From Zygnema cylindricum (lineage: Eukaryota; Streptophyta; Zygnematophyceae; Zygnematales; Zygnemataceae), in the NCBI GenBank assembly GCA_037447655.1, contig JBBHKE010002644.1:1-64000 (forward strand): a DNA stretch of 64,000 nucleotides, written 5' to 3'. Positions 14,201-24,344 of this stretch are shown one piece after another (position 1 is the stretch's first letter; every line of letters starts with the position of its first letter). Under the pieces are notes generated by a model. The model did no database searches. It saw only the letters and a list, made by a program, of their open reading frames with translations, and had not been told where the DNA came from. The position numbers were made by a program, and so were the translations under genes.

Positions 14201-17200
14201 ATATTGTTGCATCCCATTCTATGGTGTATCGTTTTGTTTTGTTTCTGTTTTTGTTATTGTTAGTGTTATTGAAGTCATCGTCGTTGTTATCATGATATTG
14301 CTATTGTGGTACTGTGTTATACCTTTTTAAGCTGTATGTAATTGTATTATGTTTATATATAGCTGTGATTTATCGGAATATGCAATATTTTACTTTATCT
14401 ATATGTTACACTAAATTGAATAACTCAGGAAATGTTTAAGGAGGGGGGCTGGTTTTGCAGGTGACTGACACTCCCGGTCTTCTCCACAGACCAGACGGTA
14501 AGTTCTGTTTTTTTTTTCAAGCACTGTCACATCAAAATTATGCCTATTCGGCAGTTTTATTTCTATTTCTGACTAATTTGCTGCTAACGTTTGTGTTTTT
14601 TTTTGTCTTTTTAATATCACATCGCTAAGATGCACACCATTATTTGTGTGGATCTTTATAACTGCTGATTTTGTGACAGTATGAGCAAAGCTAATATATA
14701 GGAACTTACATGAATGAGGGCGATCACAGTACACTGTGATTGTTATTTGAGTAAAAAAACTATTAGGTAGGGTTTATATTACCGTAGCTCATATCAATGA
14801 ACTTTAAATGGTTACTCCATAAGGTTGTGCAATGAAAATACGAAAAATTATGAGCTGAAATGTTCAAATAGTTAAAAATTTGGCTGCGTCAACCTCGGTT
14901 AAGTATACCAACTTTTGCTGTTAGTGTTAATGTTTTTTTCGCCAAAACATATTTTCTTCATTCGCACATGTCCAATTTTTGATCGGAGACCGCCTATTGG
15001 AGGGTGAAAATCTTGCCTTCCAATCACAACTGTCCGATTAAAATCTGACAAGTGTGCACGGAGAAAAAATGCTTTAAGTGGCGAAAAAATTAACACTAAC
15101 ATGCGATACACGGTAAAGCTTCCATCTGTGCGGTTCGACACATTTTTTGCATCATGTCTTGAAAAGTGCAAAACATTAGAAATGATATTAACATACGTAC
15201 GTAAATTTCCCATGGTTGAAATTTAAAGTGACTGATTTCATTTGTTTCATCTATTCCCAACGATCGTATTGAACTCCACCTGTCCACTACACCGCGAATC
15301 GCTATTAGCGTATTGGACGCTAATTCGGTTCCCCCAAATTTTTGCCCAAATTCTCAAATAGAATTATCCATACTATTTAAAATTAACCCTAATTTCTATA
15401 GAGTAAATGATTTCTTTGAAAATTTTCAAATTCCCAATGAGCGTTAATAACGCTAATTATTTTTATACGCTATTTAATCTTGTAAGCTAATAGCCATTCG
15501 CGGTGTACTTGTAGCCAAAAAAAAACCAGAATGTGGTCTTTAAGTATCGCCGTGGATAGTCGGGCAATAGTTTTTCACTATTCGGTGATCTAAGTATAAA
15601 ATATTTGCATAGTCGATGTACCTGATTATGAATTTAAAGGTAATACCGTGCGTAAACTCGTTAAATATAATGTTCAACCATCAATATGTTACGAGTTGAA
15701 TGGTTCACTTCTTAAGAGAGCTGATGTCGGCTGGTTCAAAGTTCATTTTTGTGAGCACTATGTTACCCCCGTCTATTGTTATTAGTGTTGTCTTTTTCGC
15801 CATATAAATCAAAAATTCTCTGAGCATGTTTGTTGGATTATTATTTTGACGGTTGCGATGAAAAGGTGAGATTCTTACCTTTGAATCGTCGATCTTCAAA
15901 GGAAAACCGACATGTGTGCACGGAGAGAAAGCTGATTTAAGGGGCGGAAAACTGATTAGCGCTAATAGCAATACACGGTGTAGTTGCGGAATTCACACCA
16001 AACTTCCATAAAAAAAAAGCATGATAAAAAACGTGCGGTATTTTTGTTCTGATGTCAACTCACTGTTGATGTCATATGAAATCATCAAAAGCGCCGGGAT
16101 GTGACCAGATACTCTATACGAAATCACCTTCTTACACTGTGGTGCCACTCAAGCGATATTGTACGGGCGTTATCTTTGGATATCGTGTTTTTTTTTCTTT
16201 TTAAAAATCACATGTTTGCATTCACGATATGAAAACCATGAAGAGAATGGTCTGAAATAGCTCCACAACACTCTAAAACTGTCGAAACCAACTGTTTCAA
16301 CGGCGAGTTATAGCCTTTTCATTTTTATTCGTGTAGAATAAAATTTACAGATCATGTTTAAATCATGTTTTTTCATTTATATATATTTTGTGGAAGTTTA
16401 GTGTGAATACCGCATGTCTTATTAACTCTAAATTTGTTCCGAATGATGTGGCTGTTTCGGAATCGTTTAAAGAATTAGTCTTAAGAAAAATATGTTAGTG
16501 TTATTCACGCACTTTTTAAGGAAAATATATTAGCATTATTAACGCACCTTGTGTTCAGAGGGCAAAAAAACCGGCTTCGAGTTAGTGTTATTAACACTAA
16601 TAACGATTCACGCTGTTAGGAACTTCCAAATTTGTGGTCGGCAAAAGCCCTTTTCTTTTTTGACACTTTTTTTTTGGACGTAGTTTATTATGGAGAAAAA
16701 GAAACTAACTCTCCTATCATTCAATCCACATGAAATTGTGTGGATGTTGTATCCATTAGCATCATTTTATTTGTGTTGTTTACTTTTGAACATGTTTTCA
16801 AAGGCAATTGTAAGAGTTTTTTGAAGGCTAGAGAAAGTTTTCTTTTCAGAAATCTCCTTTTTTTTTCCCTTTTTTGACACAGATTATTTATTTATTTGAT
16901 TTTTTAACAAAATGCACTTTGCAAAGCAGAAGACGAAATCTTTAAATTGACTCTAGCAACTGGAGAGCATCTGCAAAAATTTGGTGTTTTTTTTTTCATT
17001 TTCTTCTCAAAAATGATCATCATGACTAATTTTTTCTTTTGTTTCCTTTCTTTTTTGGATGTTTTACTCTACAGAAGATCGAAATAATATCGAAAAATTG
17101 ATTTTGGCAGCTTTAGAATTTCTTCCTTTGGCAGTTCTTTATGTTCATGATCTCACCGGGGAATGTGGGACTTCTTTAAAGGATCAGGTATTTATAATAT

Positions 17201-18766
17201 TTAAAATGTTAAAAAAAAATGTATTGACTGTAAGCAAAAAGGGAGTCTTCTTCTTTTTAGGTGGTTTTTACATTTCAAACACAAAAAAAATCATTTTTTG
17301 AACGATGACAAACAGGAATTCTTCTTCTTTAAGAGATCAGGTTATTTTTTACATTTTAGACATCGAATATTTAGTAACAAAAAGCAAAAAGGGAGAGTTT
17401 GTCTTCTTTATAAGCTTGACATTTTAAACTTTAAAATTTTCATTTTCTTTAACGATAACAAACAGGGATTTTTCTAATTTAATCGGTCAGGTTTTTTCTG
17501 CATTGAAAACATTGAAATTTGAACAATTTTAAGACAGAAGGACTCAGTTACTGAACTAAACAAACAGGAATTAACTTCTTTGAAAGACGTGATAAATTTT
17601 CTTTTTAAAAGATTAAGCAGTTTATTTGAATGGCAAAAAATGAGGTTTTTTTTTTTTTGGTATAATCCGTGTAAATCTTTAACAGTGCTTTTTTTCACTC
17701 ACACATAACAAAGTGGGGCCTTAAAAATCCTGTAATTGCTATGATTGAAAGTGAAACCGAGATATATTATAATTCCCTCCCTGACTATTTATTTTGTTGT
17801 GGTTTATTTTTAGAAAATTCCTGCTTACAACTCACATTGTGTGTTGGAGTTGAGGATTTCAAACACTTGACAAACAAGTTGATAATTTCACACCATTTTT
17901 CTCTTTTGAAAACCAAGACACATAGATAGCCAAAGCCTGAAATAACTTTTATATTTATTTTTCCATTTATTTTTCCTGTTGGTTCCCTTTTAACTGGTCT
18001 CTTAGTTATTATTTTTAAAAGCCACTCCCCTTTTTCATAACTTCCTTTTATTTTTGCTTTTCCTGCTTTTAATTTCTTTTTTCTCTTCGTTTCTTCTCTT
18101 TGTTTGGACAGTTTCTTCTTCACGCCACTTTAAAGGCGAGATTTTCGAATCGTCCATGGTTAGATGCAATTTCAAAGGCAGATTTGCTCCCAGATTTGTC
18201 TTTTTCTGATGTTGAACCAAATTTTGATGACCCATTTGAGGAATATAAGAAAAACGGACCACCGGGAGCAATTCGTGTTTCGACGGAAACAGATTTTGGC
18301 ATTCCGGAGGTAAATTTTTCTTTTCCATTGTCATTTTTCATTTGTTGGGTCCTTTAAAACACGGTCCAATTTTGTTTCATGTTTCCCTTAACTTCAAAAA
18401 AAAAGACCTCAAGGAAAGTGCACACTATGTAGTCTCTGAAACTACATTTATTGATGAACTTGTGTGAGCTTGCAATAATTTTTGGAAATAAACTTTGCCC
18501 ACAAATTAGAAATGACCTGAAATAAATAAACGACTCTCCCTCTCCCTCTCCCTCTCCCTCTCCCTCTCCCTTTATTTTTCTGTGTTTTACAGCTGGTCGC
18601 AAAAGTCCAGGAAATGTTGGCAACCAATAATTTGCTGGAGGATGATGAAGATGGAGAGGAAAACTGTCTTATTTATTCCATGGAGGACGAGAAAGCTGTA
18701 AGAAGACGACAACAAGATGAATTTTATTTTCCGAAATTGCCATCAGAAATGTTGAGAGGAGTCTAG
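7134..18766 (+). CDS. NOG1-related (PDE318-like) GTPase, 13 exons, 5' end incomplete
   Basis: Exons: 7134-7399, 7990-8104, 8487-8551, 8886-8999, 9523-9597, 9937-9975, 11226-11297, 12205-12318, 13379-13450, 14461-14497, 17075-17187, 18112-18309, 18593-18766 (stop TAG). Phases agree throughout, giving about 483 residues. After a Ser/Glu-rich N-terminal stretch comes the NOG helical region (VKPTKGIVNAAKRERNKGAQ, then ALNRVDVLRKK). The G domain follows: G1 GAPNVGKSS, switch TTRG, G3 DTPGLL, conserved VLYVHDLTGECG, and G4 as SKAD instead of NKxD. The C-terminus is acidic. The pattern fits the Obg/NOG class of ribosome-assembly GTPases, and I recall SKxD in the plant organelle form (PDE318-like), so an organelle ribosome-biogenesis role is likely. 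The intron after 8999 starts with GC. Exons of 37 and 39 nt are unusually small. The 2.6-kb intron before 17075 holds several mobile-element copies. Confidence 0.9.
7753..7930. repeat. Compound CA/TA/TG microsatellite in a GTPase intron
   Basis: A CACACA run (about 7753-7778) passes through TATA/TACA-rich sequence to a TGTGTG run (about 7909-7930). The two ends are complementary, so the stretch can fold into a long hairpin. It lies in the intron 7400-7989. Confidence 0.85.
11167..11214. repeat. CT dinucleotide microsatellite
   Basis: An uninterrupted run of about 24 CT units sits just upstream of the acceptor of the GTPase exon at 11226, where it may act as an extended polypyrimidine tract. 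Confidence 0.9.
11619..11715. repeat. CT / CTCCCT simple repeat
   Basis: CT runs followed by about seven CTCCCT units in the intron between exons 11226-11297 and 12205-12318. The same CTCCCT hexamer recurs at 18537-18572, 22540-22570, 36360-36412 and 43640-43735. Confidence 0.85.
12448..12545. mobile_element. Degenerate short TIR-element copy in an intron
   Basis: AAATTAGCGTTAGG near the left end, then TTAGTGTTATTACCGC and a right end ATAGTGATTCACGTTG followed by TA. The right end matches the CGATTCACGGTG end of the family. A related relic lies at about 10795-10907, ending CACAGTG-TA. Confidence 0.4.
14908..15113. mobile_element. TIR element of the CACCGCGAATCG family (hairpin type), degenerate ends
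   Basis: The left half GTTAGTGTTAATG then TTTTTTTCGCC is mirrored on the right by GGCGAAAAAATTAACACTAA. The inner parts (TCCGATTAAAATC, GTGTGCACGGAG) match the better copy at 39978-40201. It is inserted in the intron 14498-17074. Confidence 0.65.
15290..15505. mobile_element. TIR element with TA target duplication (second internal type)
   Basis: It starts CACCGCGAATCGCTATTAGC and ends GCTAATAGCCATTCGCGGTG, flanked by TA at 15288-15289 and 15506-15507. The interior contains CCCCCAAATTTTTGCCC and differs from the hairpin type. The same interior type occurs at 54720-54936. TA flanks and inverted ends fit a non-autonomous Tc1/mariner-like element. It encodes nothing. Confidence 0.75.
15766..15980. 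mobile_element. TIR element of the hairpin type
   Basis: The left end is CCCCCGTCTATTGTTATTAGTG. The right end is GCGCTAATAGCAATACACGGTG followed by TA. The interior shares CGGTTGCGATGAAAAGGTGAG and GTGTGCACGGAGA with the copy at 21974-22183. Confidence 0.65.
16488..16615. mobile_element. Degenerate TIR-element copy
   Basis: Contains TTAGTGTTATTCACGC on the left and TTAACACTAATAACGATTCACG on the right, in the same GTPase intron as the copies at 14908, 15290 and 15766. At least four family members or relics sit in this one intron. Confidence 0.45.
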
Positions 18767-19080
18767 AAGTAAATTCCAAAGCAAATGTGACGGTTGTGTA
18801 GAGAGTAGAGAGGTTTCTTAAGGAGTTAGATATTTTCTAAGGTTATTTTCGTTGGGAGTTTTTCAGGGTTTTCGTCGAAAGATGCTGTATTGTTTTCAGA
18901 ATTTTGATTGGTACGCATGTTTTCAATCATTCGTGCGGCAAATAATATAGTACGAAAGCATTTTAGATGTGTACAAATCTGACATGTATGAAAAAAAAAA
19001 TGTTTACATCATAGTTGGACAAAAAAGTCGAAGTCAACAATTCCAACTAAGAAAGTGATTCTTAACTGTAAAAAATAAAT
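18767..19080. other. 3' flank of the GTPase gene
   Basis: AT-rich sequence after the stop codon, presumably 3' UTR and terminator region. AATAAA-like sequence occurs at about 19074. No other gene is seen. Confidence 0.4.
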
Positions 19081-19082
19081 GA

Positions 19083-19570
19083 TATGGCTGACTTTATTAA
19101 AAAGTGCGATGGTAAACCATCTGAGTCCATGGGAACAAAAGGAGGCAGCAATGCTAAAACTTAAAAACTACATGTGGAGGGAGTAAAACAAAAAGGATAA
19201 GCAAGGCAAAAGCAATGAAAATACAATAAGATGGCAGGTAAACCGAAAACACCCAAAGAAGCAATAAAAAATGAGGACATGTTAGGTGTTCCTAATTAGT
19301 GTGTAGGAGTAAAACAAAAAGGATAAGCAAGGCAAAAGCAATGAAAATACAATAAGATGGCAGGTAAACCGAAAACACCCAAAGAAGCAATAAAAAATAA
19401 GGACATGTTAGGTGTTCCTAATTATTGTGTAAAATTTAAATCAAAAACAAGGTACACTGTTCTCCTTTTGTGCAGCTTTATATTTGTGGTTTTGGCAAGT
19501 GAATACAATAAACCTGTGGTGGTAAACCATTTGAGTGCATGCAAACAAAAGAAAAGAAAAGTCTAAACAA
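19083..19570 (+). mobile_element. Retroelement 3'-tail relic with a 126-bp tandem duplication
   Basis: Positions 19083-19145 match the end of the LINE-like element at 57305 (GGCTGACTTTATTAAAAAGT followed by GATGGTAAACCATCTGAGTC). The following 126-bp unit at 19181-19306 is repeated at 19307-19432, and its sequence again resembles 57410-57480. No coding function is evident. It is a 3' tail in the orientation opposite to the copy at 57.3 kb. Confidence 0.7.
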
Positions 19571-19739
19571 AAGTGGAAAAGTCAAAACAAAACTGGAAGA
19601 GTCCAAACAAAACTGGAAAAACTTGACAGGGGAGTAAACAAACCAATGCGAAAAATATTGCCAAAGAAACTAGCGGAGAGGAAACAGCAAACTAGCAAAG
19701 TAAGCAGAAAAGAGGTTTGCAGCATAAGCAATGCGAATG

Positions 19740-21265
19740 ATGTAAAATACCACACCAAGAATCCATTAGAACTTGTTCATGTGCAAACAAGTTCTCTGTG
19801 GATCTCTGTGGTCATGAAAAGCCGAGGTCCTTGAGTGGTAATCAATACATTTTTGTCATTGTTGATGATTACTTTCGGAAATCTTGAGTTTCCCTTTCCA
19901 GAAGTTTCAAGAGTGGGTTGCGATGGCTGAGCGTCAATCAGGTCACAAATTGAAATTGTAAAAAAACCCTAAAAGGTTGCATAGCGGAGGTGAATAGGAT
20001 TTTAGTAAGGAGAGGGGGTTAAGGCAGCAACTTAGTGCTCCTTATTCTCTCGAATCTAATGGAATATCGGAGAGGAAGAATCGAACACTTCAAGAGATGG
20101 TGCCTGCGATGATCCATAGTGCTCGGCACGATATCTTCTTGAGGGGAAAAGCCATTCTAAACGCCAATTAAATTTGCAACAGGAGGCTGACATCAGTTTC
20201 TGGTGATGAAACTGGCGATAAAACTCCAGATGAGTTGTGGAGTGGGGTTGTGCCATCTGTCCGGCATTTGCACATTTGGAGATGCAGGGCAGCGGTGTAT
20301 GTTGAACGCATGCAAGGGGCTGGGATATTTCCTGTGAGGATTTGGACATGTAATTTTGGGGATATTGTAGCAAAGGGAGCTTGTATGAGGTTTATGATCC
20401 TTGGAGGAGGGTGGTGGCTGAATCTCGGAATGTCATTTCCATGAATTGGTTGGAAATGTAGAGAAAGACTTGGACTTTGAGGAGAAACATGAAATGGAAG
20501 AGCATCCGTAACTGCAAGAATCAGATTCGGATAGGGAAAAAGCTTTTCTTACCAAGGTAAAGTTTGACCGGCTTGGTACGACTTCAAAATCAAATTTCGA
20601 CGTCCGGAGTGATGGTACTTTTGAATTCTCAGTCTTCGGAAGAAACTCAGTCCAAAGTCAGTCTACTGTTAGTAGTGAGTGAGGGAAATGACAAGGAGAA
20701 AGATGTGACCGTGCTTCGGCGAGGTACCTGTGAGACGAGGGGAAGAAAAAAAGAAAAAAAAAATAAAAAAAATAAAAAAAAAATTGGCCAGATTGTGGTA
20801 TGATCGTGTTGCCAGAAAAGTTTTGAATTCCAAGTGTTTTATCTCAGAGGCTAGAGAGGATGATTTCCTCTTATAACAACTAGTGAGTGAAGCAATTTCC
20901 GGTTCCTTGGATCCTCAATCCTATTTGGAGGCTCGGAATTCGGGTGAGTGGGAGACAAAGCCGAAGTCCCCTTGGGAAAAGGAATGTAAGTCGGTGGTTG
21001 ATAACCGTACTTTTCAGGGGGTACAGCTACCAACGAGTAAGAAGGCTATCGATGCCAAGTGGGTGTTCAAAACAAAAACAGGTGCGTCCGGAGAGATTAT
21101 CAAGTATTACGCAAGGCTTGTTTGTAAAGGGTTTCAACAACAAGAGGGGGTAGATTATTCTGAAATATATGCTCCCGTCCTAAAGTTCGATATTGAGGCG
21201 GCCGAAAGGGAACATATTCATCAGATGGATGTGGAAACAACCTTCTTGAATGGTGAGTTAAAGCC
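19740..21265 (+). pseudogene. Degenerate Copia-type pol fragment (integrase and RT parts)
   Basis: Translated pieces in changing frames give an integrase core (about 19750-20160: LSGNQYIFVIVDDYFRKS, then NGISERKNRTLQEM-like sequence as SDGISERKNRTLQEM) and, at 20883-21260, an RT start: SYLEARNSGEW, AIDAKWVFKTKTGASGE, YYARLVCKGFQQQEGVDYSE, IHQMDVETTFLNGEL. These follow Copia order. Frameshifts, stops and an A-rich insertion near 20750-20780 break the frame, and nothing downstream of FLNGEL remains. It is more diverged than the Copia element at 59.3-64 kb and is of another subfamily. Confidence 0.8.
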
Positions 21266-21289
21266 GGTTACATCCTTGTCTCTGGTCTC

Positions 21290-21830
21290 GTTGGAGAAAT
21301 GTTGTCCCATCCATCTCTGGAAATTCCTATACACATGCTTTCTTTTAGGATGGGCAATCCTCAACATGTGTTCTTTTTGATTACAAAAAAAACAACTTTG
21401 GGGTTCTCTCCAAGACTCCCTACCGCTTCCATGGTGCAACTGAAACTGACCTCTATTCTTCTGAACTGAGCCTTAAATGCTTGGGCACTCTTATTTCCTT
21501 CTTTAGATAGCCGATTGGCTTCCTCGTCTAACACCAACTGTATGGCTACAGCTAAGCTCCAAACCTTTCAGAGTTATCTGCTTTAGTTGATTTGATGCGT
21601 TCTTATACTCTCCAGGAAGATCTCATAAAAGAAAAGCTTGCTGAGCTCCAGAAAAATCTTTTCCTAAACAAGTTCTTTTTACAAACAACTTCTGTAGTCC
21701 ATGGCAGTATTCTGCTATGCTTCTTCCTGCATACTTATATTCAAAAATGTTACTTGCAGTAATCATCTGATGGTTCACATTAGTCTTCTGATACATACTT
21801 TCAAGAGACTCCAAATTTCAGCAGCGTTCT
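21290..21830 (-). pseudogene. Degenerate Copia-type gag fragment
   Basis: On the minus strand, 21814-21623 reads LESMYQKTNVNHQM then AGRSIAEYCHGLQKL, like the gag (UBN2) region. Further on, about 21400-21330 reads CFFCNQKEHMLRIAHPKRK, a zinc knuckle that has lost its last Cys. The order gag then zinc knuckle is correct for the minus strand. It abuts the plus-strand pol relic, so two Copia fragments face each other tail to tail. Confidence 0.65.
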
Positions 21831-21973
21831 TCGTATGGATGTTTAGCGATTACCAAATCTTTTGTCAAAGATTGCCTGATAATGTTCAAACATTGAATAT
21901 TCTTCTTTTTCCAGGTTGTCGTTTTTTGACAAGTGTTCCATCCAATAGCTCATGGTTTTTTCTCCAAAGAGTA

Positions 21974-22183
21974 CACCGTGAAACGCTATCAGTGTTAATG
22001 TTCTTTTCGTCGCTTAAAACATCTTTTCTCCGTGCACACATGTCGGATTGTGGATCTTACGCTTGCGATTGAAAGGTAAGATTCTCGGCTTCCGATTGGC
22101 TGTCTGAAATTAAAAATCAAACAAATGTGATTATTTTCTTTAATTGGCGAAAAAATTATTAACACTAATAGCGATACACGGTG
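21974..22183. mobile_element. TIR element of the hairpin type with TA flanks
   Basis: It starts CACCGTGAAACGCTATCAGTG and ends CACTAATAGCGATACACGGTG, flanked by TA at 21972-21973 and 22184-22185. The next inner parts also pair (TTTTCGTCGCTTAAAACATC against TTTAATTGGCGAAAAAATTA). No ORF. Confidence 0.8.
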
Positions 22184-22228
22184 TAGCTTTCAAGCATGTC
22201 CTTATGGTACTGTAGCGGTATCCAGATC

Positions 22229-22452
22229 CATCAAATATTTCTAATTTGTTGACAAAGTTTATTTCCAGAAATTAATGCAAGCTCACCAACAACATCCACT
22301 TTAATTTGTGGTTTTGAATCTTTGATTTAAAACACAAGTAAATGTAGTTTCAAAAACTACATAGGGTGCACTTTCTTTGAGGTCATTTCCTTTTAAGTTA
22401 AGGGAAACATGATTCAAAGTTGGACCATGTTTTCAAGGACCCAACTAATGAA
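22229..22452 (-). pseudogene. Inverted copy of the last GTPase intron
   Basis: The reverse complement of this stretch matches 18348-18508 of the GTPase intron: shared words include GTTTCCCTTAACTT, GACCTCAA followed by GAAAGTGCAC, TGTAGT followed by GAAACTACATTTA, GAGCTTGCA and GGAAATAAACTTTG. The copy has an insertion of about 50 bp near 22300. It directly precedes a direct-orientation copy of the last exon. Confidence 0.75.
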
Positions 22453-22479
22453 AAAACGAAAAAAAGAAATCTGCCTCGT

Positions 22480-22815
22480 TAGCTCGCTTCCTCCCTCCCT
22501 CCGTCCTCTCCCTCCCTCCCTCTCGCTCTCTTGTTTGCTCTCCCTCTCCCTCTCCCTTTCCCTCTCCCTCCCCCTCCCTCCCTCCTCTCCTGCCCATCTG
22601 CTCCCAACTGATCCCGCAATGCCCACCTGGATCTCACCTGAACGTGCCTGATCCGCCTGTTTTTGGTCGCAAAAGTCCGGGAAGTGTCGGCAGCCACACT
22701 ATTAGCCACATTATGTGATGTGACGGAGGATGACGAAGACGGAGAAGAATTCGGTCGTATTTATTCGGTGGAGGACGAGAAAGGAGACGACAACAAGACG
22801 AATTTTTAAAAATAA
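22480..22815 (+). pseudogene. Broken direct copy of the last GTPase exon
   Basis: After a CTCCCT-rich tract like the one before exon 18593, positions 22655-22809 read LVAKVREVSAATLL, then TEDDEDGEEFGRIYSVEDEKG. The parent has LVAKVQEMLATNNL, EDDEDGEENCLIYSMEDEKA. The copy lacks the AG acceptor (GTTTTTGGTC instead of TTACAGCTGGTC), carries small insertions, and has lost about 7 bp after GAGAAAG, which changes the frame and ends it early. No upstream exons accompany it. Confidence 0.8.
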
Positions 22816-23917
22816 ATGGATAAAGTGCGGAATTACAAATGAAAGGACGCACATGGTCAGCGCCTGTTTTCCTCTGTCACGGAATATTCGACCGTACGGA
22901 TTAAAATAATGCAATTTCCGTGAACACGGACAGACGTATTATACTATTATTCTCAGTTGACCGTACGGATAAAATAAGGTTGGCACAGCAACTATTGCTC
23001 CTGTACGGAGAATAGTCAACGGCAAAGCCACGTTGGACAGTTCATTGGGTCTCCGTACGCCCTTAGGGTACGTTAGGGCACATTGGGTCATAAAATACTA
23101 CAGTACTTGAAAATGACCAGCTTGGAACGACCGTTGGATCATCCGCGTCGGATTTGAAATCGATAGTCTTCTGCCACGTATTCAGTACAGACAACAATAT
23201 AAGATAGTACGGAGAGGACAAAAAATGTGTGATTTATTTCAATTATTTCCCTTTTGGCTGTTTTACTCGTCTTCAATGTTTTTGGGGAACTAATAATTCC
23301 CGAACTGGACGATTGCCTCGTGCGAAAGTATTCCTTCGAAACTTCGCGGGTGATTCTAGTCAATCGTGTACGTTGAAGACTTAACATGGTACACGCGTCA
23401 CAAATCTATTGGTCCAGCTGGGACCCTCGCACCAATTTGCGAGTCAAAGAACACTCGTTACGAAAAGATTTATAACCCGCAAAAATAGAGCTGCAAAAGA
23501 TCAACGATTGCGATCGCGGCAGAAAATTCTGCCATACTTACACGTGTAAAATACGTCAAATAAAAAAGTACTAAAAAAGTACTAATAAAACCTTTCCACT
23601 GCCCGTGATTTCCATTCGAAACTTTTCTGTCTCCGCGACCCGGCAAAGACATTTCGCCTCTATTATATTCGCCGCGCATCATGCCATGCGCCCATCGATG
23701 TGTCGCCGCACGTGTGCGCGTTGACTCGCAAAATTGGTCCAATGAAAAGGCGCCAGCCCCTAACACAAAGGTATACCGTACAGTATTTCAGCTGGCGTAG
23801 GGCCGCGGGCAGCGGACCAAACCTACAGTCCACAGTACGGTACTTTACTGTACTGTACTGTACTCAAATCTTTGTCTGAAACGACAAAGGCAAAAGTCAT
23901 AACCTAGTAGCCGACGC
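22816..23917. other. Intergenic stretch rich in CCGTACGG-like words
   Basis: No gene recognised. GTAC-containing palindromic words recur (CCGTACGG near 22895, 22960 and 23050; a TACTGTACTGTACTGTACT run near 23840-23865). This is probably the upstream region of the gene at 24189. Confidence 0.4.
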
Positions 23918-23924
23918 ATATAAA
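23918..23924 (+). promoter_or_regulatory. Possible TATA box of the CBM14-papain-LysM gene
   Basis: TATAAAT lies about 265 bp upstream of the ATG at 24189. A second candidate, CATATATGA, lies at about 24132. The choice is uncertain; both are outside the inverted duplication. Confidence 0.3.
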
Positions 23925-24188
23925 TGGTTGGCAGAGTCCGAATGTCGAAGTGCAGGAAGCGAGCAACCAGTCAGAAATAGCGTGATAAGACTCTTGCATA
24001 AATACGCCACAGGTGTCATATTGCAACGAGGTTTAAAAAAGGCAGCAGAAAATTTTTTAATTTCCATTTTTCCATCTCTCCCTCTCCCCCGCCCCCCCTC
24101 TCCCTCTCCCTCTCTTCCCTCCTCTCCCTCTCATATATGATTTCCCGATAGCGAAAAAAGAAGTGCGAACGTTTCAGCAAATCTTCCA

Positions 24189-24344
24189 ATGACTCAATCA
24201 AGGTTCGCCTTTTCTTGTCCCATTCTTATTTTGTCCGTTCTGCTGTCCACCGACCTATCTTCCGGATATTCTGTTCCTCCAACAATCTCCCGACAGAGGC
24301 AGGACACGCGTCAGGATATTCCAACAGAGACGCCAGCTGTCAAG
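24189..24344 (+). CDS. Signal-peptide exon (exon 1) of the left-arm gene
   Basis: Fifty-two codons. A hydrophobic core PILILSVLL follows a short basic start, then a Ser/Pro/Gln-rich stretch ends TPAVK before the donor GTAATT. It ends in phase 0, matching the phase-0 start of exon 26249. The intron is 1.9 kb, long for this gene, and the left limit of the inverted duplication (about 25815) falls inside it. The link to the downstream exons rests on phase, strand, and the fact that a secreted protein needs such an exon. Confidence 0.6.

Noticed and set aside
22409-22651. ORFs on both strands over the CTCCCT tract
   Set aside because: Low-complexity pyrimidine sequence, a copied intron tract rather than coding.
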